Shown here piece by piece: positions 1-8,351 of a DNA stretch of 64,000 nt (positions are counted from its first letter, which is position 1; each line of letters begins with the position of its first letter). The stretch lies in contig JACJNY010000074.1 in NCBI GenBank assembly GCA_014695295.1, forward strand, positions 45,235-109,234, in the 5' to 3' direction. The notes below the pieces were generated by a model. That model made no database searches. It was not told the origin of the DNA and was given only the letters and a program-made list of their open reading frames with translations. Source of the DNA: Microcoleus sp. FACHB-61 (GTDB lineage: Bacteria > Cyanobacteriota > Cyanobacteriia > Cyanobacteriales > Microcoleaceae). The position numbers and the translations under genes were made by a program.

Positions 1-1
1 T

Positions 2-208
2 CTGGGACTGCGAGGACATTGGTCTTATGGTAAAAAATTCTGCAATTATTTTAGCACTTGGCATCTTAACTATCAAGGTTGCATTTATCCTATGACATTT
101 TACCCGGACATCTTTGACGAAAATGCTTCACTGCAATTGATGAGTTTTGGCAATCCGTTGTTTGAAGAAATGCTCAATGATCTCGCCCTTGTGCCAAACA
201 GTCCTTAA
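2..208 (+). CDS. 3' end of a truncated-by-window protein, possibly a helicase C-terminus
   Basis: An open frame runs from the window edge and ends in TAA after 68 codons; its start lies outside the window. The visible tail contains the stretch MTFYPDIFDE followed by LMSFGNPLFEEMLNDL. A 'YPDIFDE...GNPLFEEML' ending resembles the C-terminal region of large SNF2-type or DEAD/DEAH helicases of cyanobacteria, but this is recalled similarity from a short fragment. Codon use and composition look like real coding DNA. The reading frame is certain to be open; the family is uncertain. Confidence 0.5.
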   Translation: MGLRGHWSYGKKFCNYFSTWHLNYQGCIYPMTFYPDIFDENASLQLMSFGNPLFEEMLNDLALVPNSP

Positions 209-225
209 TCGAACACTAATCGAAC

Positions 226-250
226 ACAGTCGGGCGGACTGTTTAGCTTG
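226..250 (+). terminator. possible weak terminator hairpin after the partial gene
   Basis: ACAGTC and GACTGT form a 6-bp stem around a 5-nt loop, followed by TTTAGCTTGTTT, 18 bp after the stop codon of the upstream partial gene. The T tract is interrupted, so this is only a candidate. Confidence 0.25.
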
Positions 251-361
251 TTTCACGAGTTTACGTTATTTTGAGCTGTACTAGAGTTTGGTGCTCAACT
301 GTGGCACTTTTAGGACTAAACTACTTTTTATGACGATCGTCCTTTTTATTTAATTTGCACA

Positions 362-667
362 ATGTCTTCAGAAACAAACTCAGCGGCTCAATCTACAACT
401 GGTGCAGATGCGATCGATGTTGCGATCGCCTCGGGAATCGACTTTGACGGTACTCCGATTCCGCAAGCAAAATTAGACCTCTACCAGCAAGTGATGGGAT
501 TAGAAGCCGGCAGACAGCGCAGTGGCGTGTCGAATACAATGCGATCGCGCATTGTCCGAATCGGTGTCAAACATCTGCCTCAAAACGAGCTCGATAAAAT
601 GCTAGTTGCTGCTGACTTCGCACCGCTGAAAGATAAAGAAGTTGCGTTTTATTACGGTGGAAAGTAG
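362..667 (+). CDS. small conserved cyanobacterial protein, DUF4090-like
   Basis: A 101-residue soluble protein with a low-complexity Ser/Thr/Ala N-terminus (about residues 1-18) and a compact conserved core: GIDFDGTPIPQAKLDLY, then a basic segment with MRSRIVRIG, ending in FYYGGK. This core and ending match my memory of the DUF4090 family, which is [12 protein letters not shown] cyanobacteria and has no known function. There is no signal peptide or membrane segment. The ATG follows an AT-rich leader without a strong Shine-Dalgarno. The next gene lies 82 bp downstream on the same strand. The gene is near certain to be real; the family name is likely but unchecked. Confidence 0.8.
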   Translation: MSSETNSAAQSTTGADAIDVAIASGIDFDGTPIPQAKLDLYQQVMGLEAGRQRSGVSNTMRSRIVRIGVKHLPQNELDKMLVAADFAPLKDKEVAFYYGGK

Positions 668-749
668 AAATTATCTACCCTTCTAGACAGATGAACAGTC
701 ATCCCCGGATCGGTCAAACTTGGGACAAATCCTAGCAGATGGTGAGTTT

Positions 750-980
750 ATGAGCACTAACGGAAATAGCGTCATCAGCAACCTCGAGTATGATTTGTTA
801 ACAGTTTTGCAAAACAAGTCTGAAGCTTTGAAAGCCTACGATACTTACATGAAAGATGCTCAGGAAATGGGTTCTCAGCCTTGTGCTGAACTGTTTCAAA
901 AATTGCAGCAAGCTGACATGGAGCACGCGCAGGAAATTCGGCAGCACCTTCAACAGGTAATGCAGCAAGGCAAGATGTAA
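750..980 (+). CDS. small helical protein, possibly ferritin-like
   Basis: A 76-residue protein starting at ATG 750, which has GGTGAG just upstream; an upstream in-frame TTG at 720 would add ten residues but has no better ribosome site. The sequence is predicted to be all helical: an N-terminal helix (NLEYDLLTVLQNKSEALKAY) and a second rich in Glu, His and Gln (ADMEHAQEIRQHLQQVMQQ). The EH..E spacing recalls half of a ferritin or rubrerythrin-like helical hairpin, which is only suggestive. No signal peptide. Similar small hypothetical proteins are common in cyanobacteria; function unknown. Confidence 0.7.
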   Translation: MSTNGNSVISNLEYDLLTVLQNKSEALKAYDTYMKDAQEMGSQPCAELFQKLQQADMEHAQEIRQHLQQVMQQGKM

Positions 981-1001
981 AGCTGGTGCAACTCGCTCTG
1001 C

Positions 1002-1030
1002 AAGTTATGAGTTATGAGTTATGAGTTAAG
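1002..1030. repeat. short tandem repeat (GAGTTAT)n
   Basis: Three to four head-to-tail copies of the heptamer GAGTTAT lie 22 bp after the preceding stop codon. This is one of many heptanucleotide STRRs in the window. Confidence 0.85.
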
Positions 1031-1207
1031 TAGTAGCACCTATGAGTTAAAGAGTTTTGGATTCACAACTCATCTTCAATTCCTTAAACTCTTTTTCTAC
1101 CGAGCGATCAAAACATCAATCTGACCGCTCAACCAATGTCGCTTAGAACTCTTAATTCATAACTAGCAACTCGTGAGGCAAATCCTTGAAACTTCAGCTA
1201 CGAGTAG

Positions 1208-1230
1208 GGACTTAGGCTTTGCTTAAGTCC
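1208..1230. repeat. GGACTTA...TAAGTCC palindromic repeat
   Basis: A 7-bp inverted repeat with a 9-nt spacer just beyond the 3' end of the minus-strand gpsA gene. The same 'aaGGACTT...' core recurs at 23.7 kb. It could fold at the end of the gpsA transcript, but a T run in gpsA orientation is not obvious. Confidence 0.55.
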
Positions 1231-1251
1231 TTACTTATCTAGTTGTACAGG

Positions 1252-2169
1252 TTATAAAATCTCCGGTTTCAAAGCTCGTTCCATCAGGGATAAAACTGCT
1301 TGCTCGGCAGTAATTTCACCATTTAATAAGCGATAAACTTGACGAGAAACAGGAACTTCAATGCCGCGTTGATTAGCCAAATCAATCAACACATTAGTAG
1401 TATTGACTCCCTCAGCAGTGCTCTGCAATTCCTGCAAAATTTGCTCTAAAGATTTGCCTTTAGCTAATCCGAAACCAACCCGATAATTGCGCGATAAAGG
1501 ACTGTTGCAAGTAGCGAGCAAATCTCCCAAACCAGACAAACCGTAAAAAGTTTCCGCACGAGCTCCCAAACGAACTCCCACCCGAATCATTTCCGGCAAA
1601 GCGCGAGTCAGCAAAGCAGATTTAGCATTAGTTCCTAATTGTAAACCGTCGCAAACACCAGCGGCGATCGCAAATACATTTTTCAAAGTTCCACCTAACT
1701 CAGTCCCCAGCGGGTCTTCATTCACATAAACCCGAAAAATATCGGAACTGTAAATATTTTGCACTTGCTTGGCCGCCGCTAAATCCCAACTCGCCGCAAC
1801 CGTAGCGGCCGGCAAGCCCTGCTGAATTTCTTCCGAAAGATTTGGGCCGGAAAGTACCACAATTGAATTATTAGGAAACGCATTTTGCCAAATTTGAGAC
1901 GGAGTGCGCGTAGTGGCGGGGTCTAAACCTTTGGTGACAGTAACTATAATTGTACTGGGACTTAACTGTAAAGCCAAAAGCCGATCGACCGTTGCTCCAA
2001 CTCCTTTCATCGAAACTGCGGAAACAACAACATCCGCACCTGTTATAACTGATTCTAGATTAAAAGAACTGCTGCGCGACCACAAATTAACTCGAGATCC
2101 TTTTTTGTCTCCCAGATTTGCCAAGGCAGAACCCCAAGCACCTCCGCCTAATATTGTCAAGCTTGGCAT
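1252..2169 (-). CDS. gpsA: glycerol-3-phosphate dehydrogenase [NAD(P)+]
   Basis: GpsA reduces dihydroxyacetone phosphate to sn-glycerol 3-phosphate in the cytoplasm, the first step towards phospholipid and glycolipid backbones. The 305-residue protein begins with the Rossmann motif LGGGAWGSALA, carries VTKGL and LSGPNLSEEI in the NAD domain, and has GTLKNVFAIAAG and GLSGLGDLLATC in the C-terminal helical substrate domain; the Lys of LKN is the family's catalytic residue. Length is slightly below the usual 310-340, with a short hinge between residues 20 and 45 that joins the first two beta-alpha units closely. It is the most downstream gene of a minus-strand run with the Nudix gene, 111 bp apart, so probably separately transcribed. 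Confidence 0.96.
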   Translation of the reverse strand: MPSLTILGGGAWGSALANLGDKKGSRVNLWSRSSSFNLESVITGADVVVSAVSMKGVGATVDRLLALQLSPSTIIVTVTKGLDPATTRTPSQIWQNAFPNNSIVVLSGPNLSEEIQQGLPAATVAASWDLAAAKQVQNIYSSDIFRVYVNEDPLGTELGGTLKNVFAIAAGVCDGLQLGTNAKSALLTRALPEMIRVGVRLGARAETFYGLSGLGDLLATCNSPLSRNYRVGFGLAKGKSLEQILQELQSTAEGVNTTNVLIDLANQRGIEVPVSRQVYRLLNGEITAEQAVLSLMERALKPEIL

Positions 2170-2188
2170 AGAATTTAGTTTGATGAAT

Positions 2189-2268
2189 TTAACCGCAGAT
2201 TAACACAGATAAATCACCGATAAATCATAGCAATTAATCTGCGTTAATCCGCGTACATCTGCGGTTAA
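2189..2268. repeat. inverted repeat of the 'atctgcggttaa' family
   Basis: A perfect 12-bp inverted repeat (TTAACCGCAGAT / ATCTGCGGTTAA) encloses 56 bp with further degenerate internal copies (ATCTGCGTTAATCCGCG). It fills most of the gap between the Nudix gene and gpsA. The type is a dispersed intergenic repeat without a gene. Confidence 0.75.
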
Positions 2269-2280
2269 CAAATCCTCACC

Positions 2281-2709
2281 CTACAAACGCGGCCGCAATC
2301 CATAATGACGGTAACGCCAATAATCTCGTAAAATGCGATCGTGATCGAAACACAATTCACGAGGAATCTGCCAAGGTTCAAAAATTTGTAAATTTTTAGC
2401 ATCGTCGGCGGCTTGAGGTTCGCCCGTTGCCGAAGCCAAGAATACAATACTGATAGTGTGTTTGCGGGCGTCGCGATTTGGGTCAGAATAAACGTAAAAT
2501 TGCTCAATTAATTCTACATTCAAACTCGTTTCTTCTAAAGCTTCGCGTTTTGCCGCCGTTTCTACCGATTCCCCGTAATCGACAAAACCGCCGGGAAGTG
2601 CCCAGCCGTAGGGAATATTGCGGCGTTCGATGAGTATGATCGGCCGATGGGGGCGATCGGCTAATTCGATGATAATATCAACAGTAGGAGCGGGATTTCT
2701 ATAAGTCAT
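2281..2709 (-). CDS. Nudix hydrolase (ADP-ribose/NADH pyrophosphatase type)
   Basis: A 142-residue Nudix enzyme, expected to cleave a nucleoside diphosphate linked to another moiety. The Nudix box is complete: [28 protein letters not shown], read as two pieces around residues 38-62, has the GX5EX7REUXEEXGU pattern with a Ser in place of the usual final Gly. The start chosen is [11 protein letters not shown], where homology of the fold begins; an upstream in-frame ATG at 2757 would add 16 residues with little fold-like character. Neither start has a clear ribosome site. [17 protein letters not shown] suggests an ADP-ribose pyrophosphatase-like substrate pocket; the exact substrate cannot be read. 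It is followed by gpsA and preceded by a glycosyltransferase. Confidence 0.93.
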   Translation of the reverse strand: MTYRNPAPTVDIIIELADRPHRPIILIERRNIPYGWALPGGFVDYGESVETAAKREALEETSLNVELIEQFYVYSDPNRDARKHTISIVFLASATGEPQAADDAKNLQIFEPWQIPRELCFDHDRILRDYWRYRHYGLRPRL

Positions 2710-2799
2710 ATCCAAAGGAAGAAGGAAGGCACGACACGAATTTTGACACGGATACACGGATTAATTTCAACTGGTTCGGAGTTCCTTCTTCCTGCTGAA

Positions 2800-4026
2800 T
2801 CATGCTAAACCGCGAACTGGTACGCGCTGGTTTTGCAAAACCTCTGCATACAGCTTTTCCAACTCAGTAATATTCTGACTGAGAGTGTAGCGCTCGATCG
2901 CCCGTTGGCGTGCTTTTTGACCAAGCAGCATTCCGAACTCAGGATGGTCGCAAAACAGCGGCAGCAAGGTTTGCAACTGACTCCGCACCCGCTGAGTGTT
3001 CAAAACTATCCCCGCGCCTTCCTCCAAGGCCTCGCCGTCAGCACCGGCATCGGTGGCCAAACAAGCCAAACCGCAGGCCATCGCTTCCAGCAGCGACAGG
3101 GACAGTCCCTCCACCAAAGAAGGCAAAATAAATACGTCTGCACCCCGCAGAATTTCGATCCGCCGTTCCTCCTCGGCAACAAATCCGAGCCACACAATGC
3201 CATCCTCTTCGCCGTAAGACAGTTGCAGCGAGGCGGCTAGGGGCCCGTCGCCTACGATCGCCAACACGTTCCCCCGGCCAAAATTGCACTGTTTCCAGGC
3301 CTTGAGCAGCGCCTCGACATTTTTCTCCGGGGCAATGCGGCCTTGGTAAACAAAAATTCGATCTGCTTTTAATCGCGACTTCAACCCCGAAGGCCCGGGG
3401 GAATACTTAACCGCGTCTACTCCGTTGGGAATCACCGCCACCCGTTCTTCTGGCACTCCCAACTTCACCAAAATATCCCGCTGAATGTAAGAAAATACGA
3501 TCGTCGAGTCGTAGTTCGCCAAAAACGGAGCATAAAGTTGATACATCAGGTGTTGGGTTCCCGATGTCAAATTGCGTAATTTGCGATCGAACGGCGGGTG
3601 AAAAGTCGCCACCAGGGGCAGCTTCAATTCTTGACAAATTTCCGGCAGCAAAAAGTCTAGAGGCGAAAGCGTCAGGGAAGCGTGAACCACATCGGGTTTC
3701 AGCCGCCGCAGAGATTTCATCAGCACTGTGCGCGACTTGAGAGTGGGAATCGTATAAATTTGCGATTTGTAGTGACAGGGTAAAGAGACTTCGTTGCAAC
3801 TCGCGGGCGAGAGCGAATTGGTATATGAGGTTTGAGCAATTGCTTTTCCCCATGAACCATTTGCCATGCTCCACGCCGTATTGTTCCTGTCCAGTGGGCC
3901 CGCTTCTTGGGCAAAGTGCAGGAAACTGACCTGGTATCCCCGGTCTAACAGTGCGTTGGTGACTTCCCTGGAGTAAGTGACGTTACCGCAAAAAGGTGAT
4001 TTTTTTCCTAGCCAAGCGATGTGCAT
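2800..4026 (-). CDS. glycosyltransferase family 4 (GT-B fold)
   Basis: A 408-residue retaining glycosyltransferase of the GT4 type that probably transfers a sugar from a nucleotide donor to a lipid or polysaccharide acceptor at the inner face of the cytoplasmic membrane. The N-terminal Rossmann domain starts MHIAWLGKKSPFCGNVTYS (the usual glycine-rich loop), and PDVVHASLTLSP leads into the acceptor side. The C-terminal donor domain has VIPNGVDAVKYSP, FVYQGRIAPEKN and the EX7E-type segment LPSLVEGLSLSLLEAMACG. No membrane segment. Residues 58-90 are a Ser/Asn-rich loop that seems longer than usual. It lies 27 bp from the MFS transporter stop, so the two are probably co-transcribed. Confidence 0.93.
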   Translation of the reverse strand: MHIAWLGKKSPFCGNVTYSREVTNALLDRGYQVSFLHFAQEAGPLDRNNTAWSMANGSWGKAIAQTSYTNSLSPASCNEVSLPCHYKSQIYTIPTLKSRTVLMKSLRRLKPDVVHASLTLSPLDFLLPEICQELKLPLVATFHPPFDRKLRNLTSGTQHLMYQLYAPFLANYDSTIVFSYIQRDILVKLGVPEERVAVIPNGVDAVKYSPGPSGLKSRLKADRIFVYQGRIAPEKNVEALLKAWKQCNFGRGNVLAIVGDGPLAASLQLSYGEEDGIVWLGFVAEEERRIEILRGADVFILPSLVEGLSLSLLEAMACGLACLATDAGADGEALEEGAGIVLNTQRVRSQLQTLLPLFCDHPEFGMLLGQKARQRAIERYTLSQNITELEKLYAEVLQNQRVPVRGLA

Positions 4027-4053
4027 TCCAGTAAATCAGAGTTTGTTATTTAT

Positions 4054-5625
4054 TTAGATTCGATCGACTTTGCTATTTCTGCTACGGGAAATATACCAGG
4101 TTAAGACACCGCCCGCGATCGCTAATCCTGCTAAACCCAAAAATACTGTCGGCAAACCCAGAAATGTTTCGGCTACTCCGGCCAAAGCCAACGGTAAACT
4201 CAAAGCGATATTAGTCGCATTGTTTTGCAGCCCGAAGACTTTTCCCCGCATTTCTTCTGGGGTTTCTGCTTGAATTGTAGTCTGCATCGGCACTCCCACC
4301 AATGAGGCAAATAAACCCAACAGGGTAATGAACAGCACCGAGAGCCACAAATGCTGTGTAAATGCAGAAAGGCCCATCAGAGCAAATGCCATGCCGATCG
4401 ATCCGATTAAACTCAGTTGGGAGTGAGAAAATTTGTGGCCGAGATAGCCGACTGTCGCCGCCCCAGCAGCCATGCCGACGCCCACCGCAGCCAGCAAAAA
4501 TCCAAATTGCGACGCTTTCATACCCGGGAGGATTTCTGCCAGCCGCACCGCTAGAACTGCCAAGGCTGCAAAAATGGAAAAGAGAATAATTAGTTGAATT
4601 AAAGCATTGCGGACTTTCGGTTGATCGTTGATGTAACGCAGGCCATCTCGCAAATCTGCTAGGGGGTGTGGCGGTTCGTGTTCGGCATCGTTTTTTTCGC
4701 CTGTTTTCATCGACAGCAACAGCACTCCGGCGAAGGCGTAACTTCCGCCTACTACTAATTCTTTGCCGATTCCGATTCCGCCGCCGAGGTTGGTAAATAG
4801 GGTGTCGGCTAAAGCTAGTAAGGGTTCTCCGACTGCGAAGCCAATAATCACCGAACCCATCATGGTTGTGGTGTATAGGGAGTTTGCCGAGAGCAGGTGG
4901 CGGCGTTCCACAATTAGGGGAATCACTGACTGTTCTGCTGGGGCGAAAAATTGAGTTAGAGTCGAGACGAGGAATGTCACTAGCAGCAGCAAGCAGAATC
5001 CGAGCGGCAGTTGACCGAGTTCCCACCCGTCAGAGAGCCACAGCAGCACGGGCAATGTTAAAACGAAGGCTCCCCGCAGCAGGTTTGTGGCGACGAGCAC
5101 TGCTTTTTTCGACCAGCGATCGACATACACGCCCGCAGCGGCCCCAAACAGCACTGCGGGAATGGTAAAGGCGATCATGATTGCCGATACCCACCTGCTG
5201 ATGGTTTGATCTGGCGCTTGAAAGCGGCTGGCTACGAGGGCGATCGTCAGTACGAGATAAACTTTATCTGCTAGTTGAGAGAAAACTTGCCCGCTCCACA
5301 ATGCTAGAAAATTTCGGTTTTTCAGAACTGGCAGAAATCCTCTTTCTTGTTCTGGAGTTTCGGCTACTGCTTCCGAGAGTTCTTCTGCTGCGCCTGCTGT
5401 TGCCAGCGGGGGGATTGCTTCGGTTTGTTGGCTTTTGCCGTTGCTTGACTCTGTTTCTGGAGTTTTGGGATATTTATCCATTTCTGGGTCTTGGACGTTG
5501 CTCCATTGTCGATCGGCCAAGACTGGCTCGGAGCGAAAATCGGGAAAATTTTCTCGTTCTTCCATTTTGTGGTGGGTCACAGCTAACACAGATATGCTTA
5601 AATCAGAATCGGACAGTCGGATCAT
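4054..5625 (-). CDS. MFS transporter (EntS/MFS_3-type exporter)
   Basis: A 523-residue inner-membrane protein of the major facilitator superfamily with about twelve membrane segments after a hydrophilic, Glu-rich N-terminal tail of about 95 residues. Membrane part starts at FLPVLKNRNFLALWSGQVFSQLADKVY, a form typical of the EntS/MFS_3 group. The motif-A-like loop reads GVYVDRWSKK, and the second half has PEEMRGKVFGLQ. Substrate is unknown; relatives export siderophores, drugs or lipids. The tail contains several possible starts (5625, 5568, 5481), so the true N-terminus is unsure. It sits 27 bp upstream of the glycosyltransferase, so a link to export of a glycosylated product is possible but only inferred. 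Confidence 0.9.
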   Translation of the reverse strand: MIRLSDSDLSISVLAVTHHKMEERENFPDFRSEPVLADRQWSNVQDPEMDKYPKTPETESSNGKSQQTEAIPPLATAGAAEELSEAVAETPEQERGFLPVLKNRNFLALWSGQVFSQLADKVYLVLTIALVASRFQAPDQTISRWVSAIMIAFTIPAVLFGAAAGVYVDRWSKKAVLVATNLLRGAFVLTLPVLLWLSDGWELGQLPLGFCLLLLVTFLVSTLTQFFAPAEQSVIPLIVERRHLLSANSLYTTTMMGSVIIGFAVGEPLLALADTLFTNLGGGIGIGKELVVGGSYAFAGVLLLSMKTGEKNDAEHEPPHPLADLRDGLRYINDQPKVRNALIQLIILFSIFAALAVLAVRLAEILPGMKASQFGFLLAAVGVGMAAGAATVGYLGHKFSHSQLSLIGSIGMAFALMGLSAFTQHLWLSVLFITLLGLFASLVGVPMQTTIQAETPEEMRGKVFGLQNNATNIALSLPLALAGVAETFLGLPTVFLGLAGLAIAGGVLTWYISRSRNSKVDRI

Positions 5626-5856
5626 AGGATTTGGGGGGGATCGCCTGGGATGGTTGAGGTTGGGGGGATGAAAATTTCAAATTGAGGTGTTAACCCCTAA
5701 GTTTATTAATAATCTCGTAACTTTATCTCTATCTATTATCTGATGTCGCAACAACCTTGAGAATTTACCTGAAATTGCCGGTAGGTTCGGGTATCCCCCA
5801 GGCTGGGGGTGCGATGTACCATCACCCGTTCGCCTATTTAACTAAACACTCAAAAT

Positions 5857-6732
5857 TTAAAACTCAAAACTCTCTAAGTAGGTATCGATCGAGCTTCCCG
5901 ATCTAATCGTGCAACCTAAATGATACTGGGCATATTGTCGCAAAATATTTTCTACTGATACCCAAGTTGTTCGATCGGCAATCCCCTCTCCTAGTTCTGG
6001 ACTAGCCAACTCTTGCAGCGCTGCTAATTCTTTAGCATTAACCTGGAAGTTTGTCAAGTGTTTGCTGCCATTCGTTTGCCGGGAACGGGAGGCGGATTTG
6101 TACAAGCTACCGGTTTCGGAAGAGAGTTCTGCCTCTAGATTAGCTAGTTCGGACAAGCTGAAGGTTCCCCCAGAGGGTATACTAAAGCCGGTTTGCCAGT
6201 TCGGATCGGTGAAATTGGGGATGAGCGGGTGTCTGGTGGCGCAGCAGACTTGGACTTGGGGCGCCAGGCCGGCTAAGGCTAGCAAGTGAAAAATGCCGTG
6301 GGCGAGGTGAGCAATCAGCACGGCGGCGGATTGGATTTCTGTGCGATCGGACAAACGCTCCAAACGGCTCAAATGTTCGCCCAGCAACCAAAAGAGTTCT
6401 TCTTGGGGCTCGTCGGAAAGGGCACTGGCGATCGCCAATTCGGCCAGATATTGCGCGGCTGCGAGCTTCCCGAGGTTGCGGCTCAAACCTGGATGGGATT
6501 CTACGGTGCTGGCTTGGGTAATTTTGTCGAGCGATCGGCCTTTGGCAATTAGCAATTCGTTGACGACAAATAATTCGCTTCTTCCGCCAATGGTCGATCG
6601 GTGTTTGCGAACACCCGGTGCTACGGCTCGAATTAAGCCGAATTCCCGCGTCAAAACTGTCAGCACTCGATCGGATTCGCCGATCGGCGCACTCTTGAGA
6701 TTGATTCCAGTTGCTTTGTAAGTTCGAGTCAT
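5857..6732 (-). CDS. recO: DNA repair protein RecO
   Basis: RecO acts with RecR to load RecA onto SSB-covered single-stranded DNA in recombinational gap repair. The 291-residue protein has the N-terminal OB-fold start (YKATGINLKSAPIGESDRVLTVLTREFGLI, read in pieces), followed by APGVRKHRS and the alpha-helical domain (KLAAAQYLAELA, EELFWLLGEHL). LAGLAPQVQVCCATRHPL marks the region of the zinc-binding module in many RecO proteins, here with only part of the cysteine set. A Ser/Asn-rich insert lies at residues 205-225. In many cyanobacteria recO stands next to deoC; here a HEAT-repeat gene and an attC-like element separate them. Confidence 0.94.
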   Translation of the reverse strand: MTRTYKATGINLKSAPIGESDRVLTVLTREFGLIRAVAPGVRKHRSTIGGRSELFVVNELLIAKGRSLDKITQASTVESHPGLSRNLGKLAAAQYLAELAIASALSDEPQEELFWLLGEHLSRLERLSDRTEIQSAAVLIAHLAHGIFHLLALAGLAPQVQVCCATRHPLIPNFTDPNWQTGFSIPSGGTFSLSELANLEAELSSETGSLYKSASRSRQTNGSKHLTNFQVNAKELAALQELASPELGEGIADRTTWVSVENILRQYAQYHLGCTIRSGSSIDTYLESFEF

Positions 6733-6857
6733 TTGTTAGTTGACGGTTGACAGTTGACTGTTGTCCTTGATGTGCTATTTGGGTAAGTTCCCGCCGGCAC
6801 CACCATGAAAGCGCACTTGGCAATTTTCATCCTAGAATCGCTGAACCGACTGGCTCC

Positions 6858-6944
6858 GCCTAACACGGCGTTGGAGCGGTCATTCCAAAGCGATCGTACT
6901 AAGCGTTTTAGTCCCCTCGTCGCCGCTAAACTTTGCCGTTAGCC
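6858..6944 (-). other. attC-like integron recombination site
   Basis: An 87-bp imperfect palindrome. Read on the minus strand (the direction of the HEAT gene) it starts GGCTAAC and ends GTTAGGC, the latter a perfect match to the attC core GTTRRRY. Inside the outer arms is a second pair, AGCGG near the 5' side and CCGCT near the 3' side, in the positions of L'' and L'. The 5' core departs from RYYYAAC at one base. It lies 142 bp after the HEAT gene's stop, as attC does in a gene cassette. A second element of exactly the same length is at 63490-63576. The rest of the 353-bp gap shows no gene. Confidence 0.5.
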
Positions 6945-7085
6945 CTCCTAGTTCTTGGTTGGGGAAGGTACAGAGAGCTTATTGACCAATCTTCAATGTA
7001 AGTTAGTAGTGAGTTTGGCAATAGGAATATAAAAAGAAATGTGATGAGTAATTGAGATCCAATTCCAATCGAGCGGTGGCATCAA

Positions 7086-8180
7086 TTATTTTTGTAAGCG
7101 TGAATTTCTCTCAGCTATTAGGGCCTTAAGGATGGATGGAATATAGTTTTTTGCCCCCACCCAACCTGGCTCTTCTGTTGGGCTCTCCAGCATCCAGATA
7201 GCCGTTTTTAATCCTTGGTCAGATAACTTCTTCAAATTACTTTGGTTTATTAATGAGCTTGGTTCTATTCGTACCACATTATATACTGCTTGAGTACGAA
7301 CTCTCTCGTCTGGGTCGCTAATGGCTTCAATTAGTGCTTTAGTAGACTCTGGCGTTGCGTGGTTACTCAATGCCGCGACAGCTACACTACGCCTACGTGC
7401 ATCTGGATCGTGCTTCAAAACCCTAACTAGTACAGGAACTATTTCTTCTGAAGCTACATTTGCTGCGCCCAAAGCAAACAGAGCATGTGAACGAGCCCAA
7501 GCACTTGAATCTCTGGTTGCCACTACAATCAAATCAGGAATAACTAATTTTACCTCGTTCGTGTAAGCTTTTGACTCGCTTATAAGACTTTCGAGAAACC
7601 CTGCATATCTGGCACGGACGCAAGCGCTTCGATCCTTCAATCCATTCTTGAGCAAAGGGAAGACTTGAGGAATTAATGTCTTTTGATGTCGGGTAATTTG
7701 AGTTAGTCCACCAGCACTAGCTACACGTACTCCTGGATCTTTATCCTGCATTGATTGAGTTAAGATGGGAAGAATTTGAGAAATTAGTGTTTCTTGAGAT
7801 GTGGCTGCCATAGCCAGTCCTTCGATACTGGTTTCTCGTACCCTCGGATCTTCATCTTGAACCATTGTCATGAGAGCAGTCAATATTGTATGTGGCTTTG
7901 CTTTAGAAATCAGAAGCCAAAGGGCTTTATAACGAGTTGTACCATCCCAACTCTTTAGAGCAGCTTTTAACTCATCGACATTTCTTTCGTCTTCCAACTT
8001 TAAAGAACGGAATTCCTTATCGGAAACCCCATCTGTAATATCGGAGCAATCTCCTCGATCTCCTTTACGTTCAATAGATCCAAATGAACAACTACTGTTG
8101 AATAACAGTAGAGATAGTAAAATAAGACAACGAAAAATGTTAAAGGCAGAAACAAATTCGGATCGCCATTTAATAGCCAT
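7086..8180 (-). CDS. HEAT-repeat lipoprotein
   Basis: A 364-residue protein with a lipoprotein signal: basic start MAIKWRSE, hydrophobic stretch CLILLSLLLFNSSC, and a lipobox-like LFNSSC placing the lipidated Cys at about residue 31. The mature part (from about residue 60) is a series of about seven HEAT repeats of roughly 37 residues, recognisable by the D(P/E)RVR and V.A...L..I pattern (MVQDEDPRVRETSIEGLA, MQDKDPGVRVASAGGL, LKHDPDARRRSVAVAAL, SDPDERVRTQAV). Such repeats make a protein-binding solenoid, here probably facing the periplasm or outer membrane. No enzymatic motif is seen. It interrupts the usual recO-deoC neighbourhood and is followed by an attC-like site, so it may have arrived as a cassette. 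Partners unknown. Confidence 0.88.
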   Translation of the reverse strand: MAIKWRSEFVSAFNIFRCLILLSLLLFNSSCSFGSIERKGDRGDCSDITDGVSDKEFRSLKLEDERNVDELKAALKSWDGTTRYKALWLLISKAKPHTILTALMTMVQDEDPRVRETSIEGLAMAATSQETLISQILPILTQSMQDKDPGVRVASAGGLTQITRHQKTLIPQVFPLLKNGLKDRSACVRARYAGFLESLISESKAYTNEVKLVIPDLIVVATRDSSAWARSHALFALGAANVASEEIVPVLVRVLKHDPDARRRSVAVAALSNHATPESTKALIEAISDPDERVRTQAVYNVVRIEPSSLINQSNLKKLSDQGLKTAIWMLESPTEEPGWVGAKNYIPSILKALIAERNSRLQK

Positions 8181-8213
8181 AAATGTATACCCTAATACTT
8201 GTAACGAAAGTTA

Positions 8214-8303
8214 TTAAGTCTGATTCAGCCACTCCACGAACTGTTGACGGCCAACAATTGGGACAATCTTAGCCTTGTTCGGAGGCAGATCCTGGGAATA
8301 CAT
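8214..8303 (-). pseudogene. possible gene remnant ending VEWLNQT
   Basis: A 29-codon minus-strand frame ends KIVPIVGRQQFVEWLNQT and stop; this looks like coding DNA rather than repeat. Its upstream part runs into an intergenic repeat (GGGAATACATACCCGGAG) that also occurs near 22.2 kb, so the 5' part of an older gene may have been replaced. A chance open frame cannot be excluded. Confidence 0.25.
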
Positions 8304-8351
8304 ACCCGGAGCCTCTACCTCCAATAACAACTAACCAATAAGCAATAACTA

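Noticed and set aside
4211..5026. 271-codon minus-strand frame inside the MFS gene
   Set aside because: Shadow in another frame of a clear 12-helix transporter; Arg/Ser-rich composition is typical of GC-rich out-of-frame translation.
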